In this document: positions 6,390 to 6,670 of the stretch, in pieces
Layout: the number at the start of each line of letters is the position of its first letter
Numbering within the stretch: the first letter of the stretch is position 1
Assembly (NCBI GenBank): GCA_023249165.1
Contig: JAHFDE010000123.1
Span: forward strand, 1 to 6,670
Source of the DNA: Candidatus Methylomirabilota bacterium
GTDB lineage: Bacteria > Methylomirabilota > Methylomirabilia > Methylomirabilales > CSP1-5
Direction of reading: 5' to 3'
Length of the DNA stretch: 6,670 nt
Position numbers and translations under genes: made by a program
Notes under the pieces: model-generated
What the model was told of the DNA's origin: nothing
Databases searched by the model: none
What the model saw: only the letters and a program-made list of their open reading frames with translations

Positions 6390-6406
6390 AGCAACTTTAG
6401 TGCCAA
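6390..6406 (-). promoter_or_regulatory. Candidate sigma-54 (RpoN) promoter for the kinase-lipoprotein operon
   Basis: Read on the minus strand from 6406 to 6390 the sequence is TTGGCACTAAAGTTGCT. It matches the -24/-12 consensus TTGGCACG-N4-TTGCW at every defined position but one (T for the G after CAC), with GG (6404-6403) and GC (6392-6391) exactly 10 bases apart. The predicted start near 6379 gives a leader of about 34 bases containing the AAGGAGGT site. Sigma-54 promoters need an AAA+ activator; none is encoded in the window, and no clear upstream activator site was identified, although GCGT-CAT-ACGC (6407-6417) lies just upstream. Confidence 0.65.
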
Positions 6407-6428
6407 GCGTCATACGCGGGAGGCGCGC

Positions 6429-6650
6429 CTGATCCCCATCAAGGAGGCGGCGGAGATCCTGGCGGTGGCCCCGAGGACGATCTATTCCTGGGCCTAGAGT
6501 CGGAGTGGGCGGCTCGAGCGTGTGAAGCTGGGGCGGTGCCTGCGGGTTGTGAAGGTGTCGGTCTATGCGCTCATTGAGCGGGACCGCTGGGACCGAGCGG
6601 TTCTGTTGTGGTTGTGGGTGGGGAGACCCCGATTGCCACAAGCCGCGTAA
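6429..6650 (+). pseudogene. Broken excisionase-like helix-turn-helix (HTH_17) gene
   Basis: Frame 3 reads LIPIKEAAEILAVAPRTIYSWA, a TAG stop at 6495-6497, then SRSGRLERVKLGRCLRVVKV, continuing to TAA at 6648-6650. Both halves match one winged-helix excisionase/MerR-type domain: the IKEAAEILAV helix, the PRTIYSW recognition helix, and the wing ending VKLGR-LR. These families act as small DNA-binding regulators or recombination directionality factors. The stop falls between the recognition helix and the wing, which would abolish function. There is also no standard start: GGGAGG (6418-6423) lies 5 bases before a CTG at 6429 exactly where the domain should begin, so an ATG may have been lost. Upstream in-frame GTG (6369) and TTG (6360) lack ribosome-binding sites. 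TAG ends three other genes in the window, so recoding is unlikely. After about residue 60 the frame resembles no part of the domain. Confidence 0.7.
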
Positions 6651-6662
6651 CTGCTATATACT
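6633..6662 (+). promoter_or_regulatory. Candidate sigma-70 promoter directed out of the window
   Basis: TTGCCA (6633-6638, five of six to TTGACA) is followed after 18 bp by TATACT (6657-6662, five of six to TATAAT); TATATA at 6655-6660 gives a 16-bp alternative. It lies at the tail of the broken helix-turn-helix frame, in an abrupt switch from GC-rich to AT-rich sequence, and would drive a gene beyond position 6670. Confidence 0.45.
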
Positions 6663-6670
6663 AAAGTCCG

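Noticed and set aside
6495..6497. Programmed amber readthrough in the helix-turn-helix gene
   Set aside because: TAG terminates the beta-propeller, hypothetical and lipoprotein genes normally, there is no sign of a recoding structure, and the start codon also seems lost, so decay is simpler.
6255..6641. Minus-strand open frame of 128 codons at the right edge
   Set aside because: It overlaps the kinase start, its promoter and the helix-turn-helix remnant, and its Pro/Arg/His-rich translation has no domain character.

Overview
The window reads as a piece of a GC-rich chromosome from a Gram-negative-type (diderm) bacterium. It encodes two proteins with Sec signal peptides, one lipobox lipoprotein and a membrane sensor kinase. 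The organism cannot be named from this window. The dispersed palindromic repeat near the left edge (TTCGACAGGCTCAG) and the gene style would fit an environmental lineage such as NC10/Methylomirabilota or Nitrospirota, but that is a guess from memory.

Left edge (1-243): no gene. It holds a perfect 14-bp inverted repeat, a REP-like palindrome, and a 142-bp stretch bounded by 10-bp inverted repeats whose right end runs into a plausible sigma-70 promoter. Next come a secreted seven-bladed YVTN beta-propeller protein (247-1212, +) and, convergent with it, a 310-residue protein of unknown function (1240-2172, -). The promoter region of the unknown gene carries a 12-bp palindrome and a second copy of its core, which looks like an operator.

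Middle and right (2415-6345): a two-component signalling island. Transcribed rightward are a small secreted protein and a REC-PilZ response regulator. Converging on them, transcribed leftward, are a HAMP histidine kinase with a TTG start and a TPR lipoprotein. The kinase and regulator are the obvious candidate pair. The PilZ output suggests c-di-GMP-linked signalling, although the second PilZ motif is degenerate. The kinase-lipoprotein arrangement recalls GlrK/QseE-QseG. A near-consensus sigma-54 promoter (GG-N10-GC) sits just upstream of the kinase ribosome-binding site.

Right edge (6346-6670): the remains of an excisionase-like helix-turn-helix gene, split by an in-frame TAG and lacking a standard start codon. 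It is followed by a promoter-like sequence pointing out of the window. I found no tRNA, rRNA, CRISPR array, transposase or other intact mobile element.
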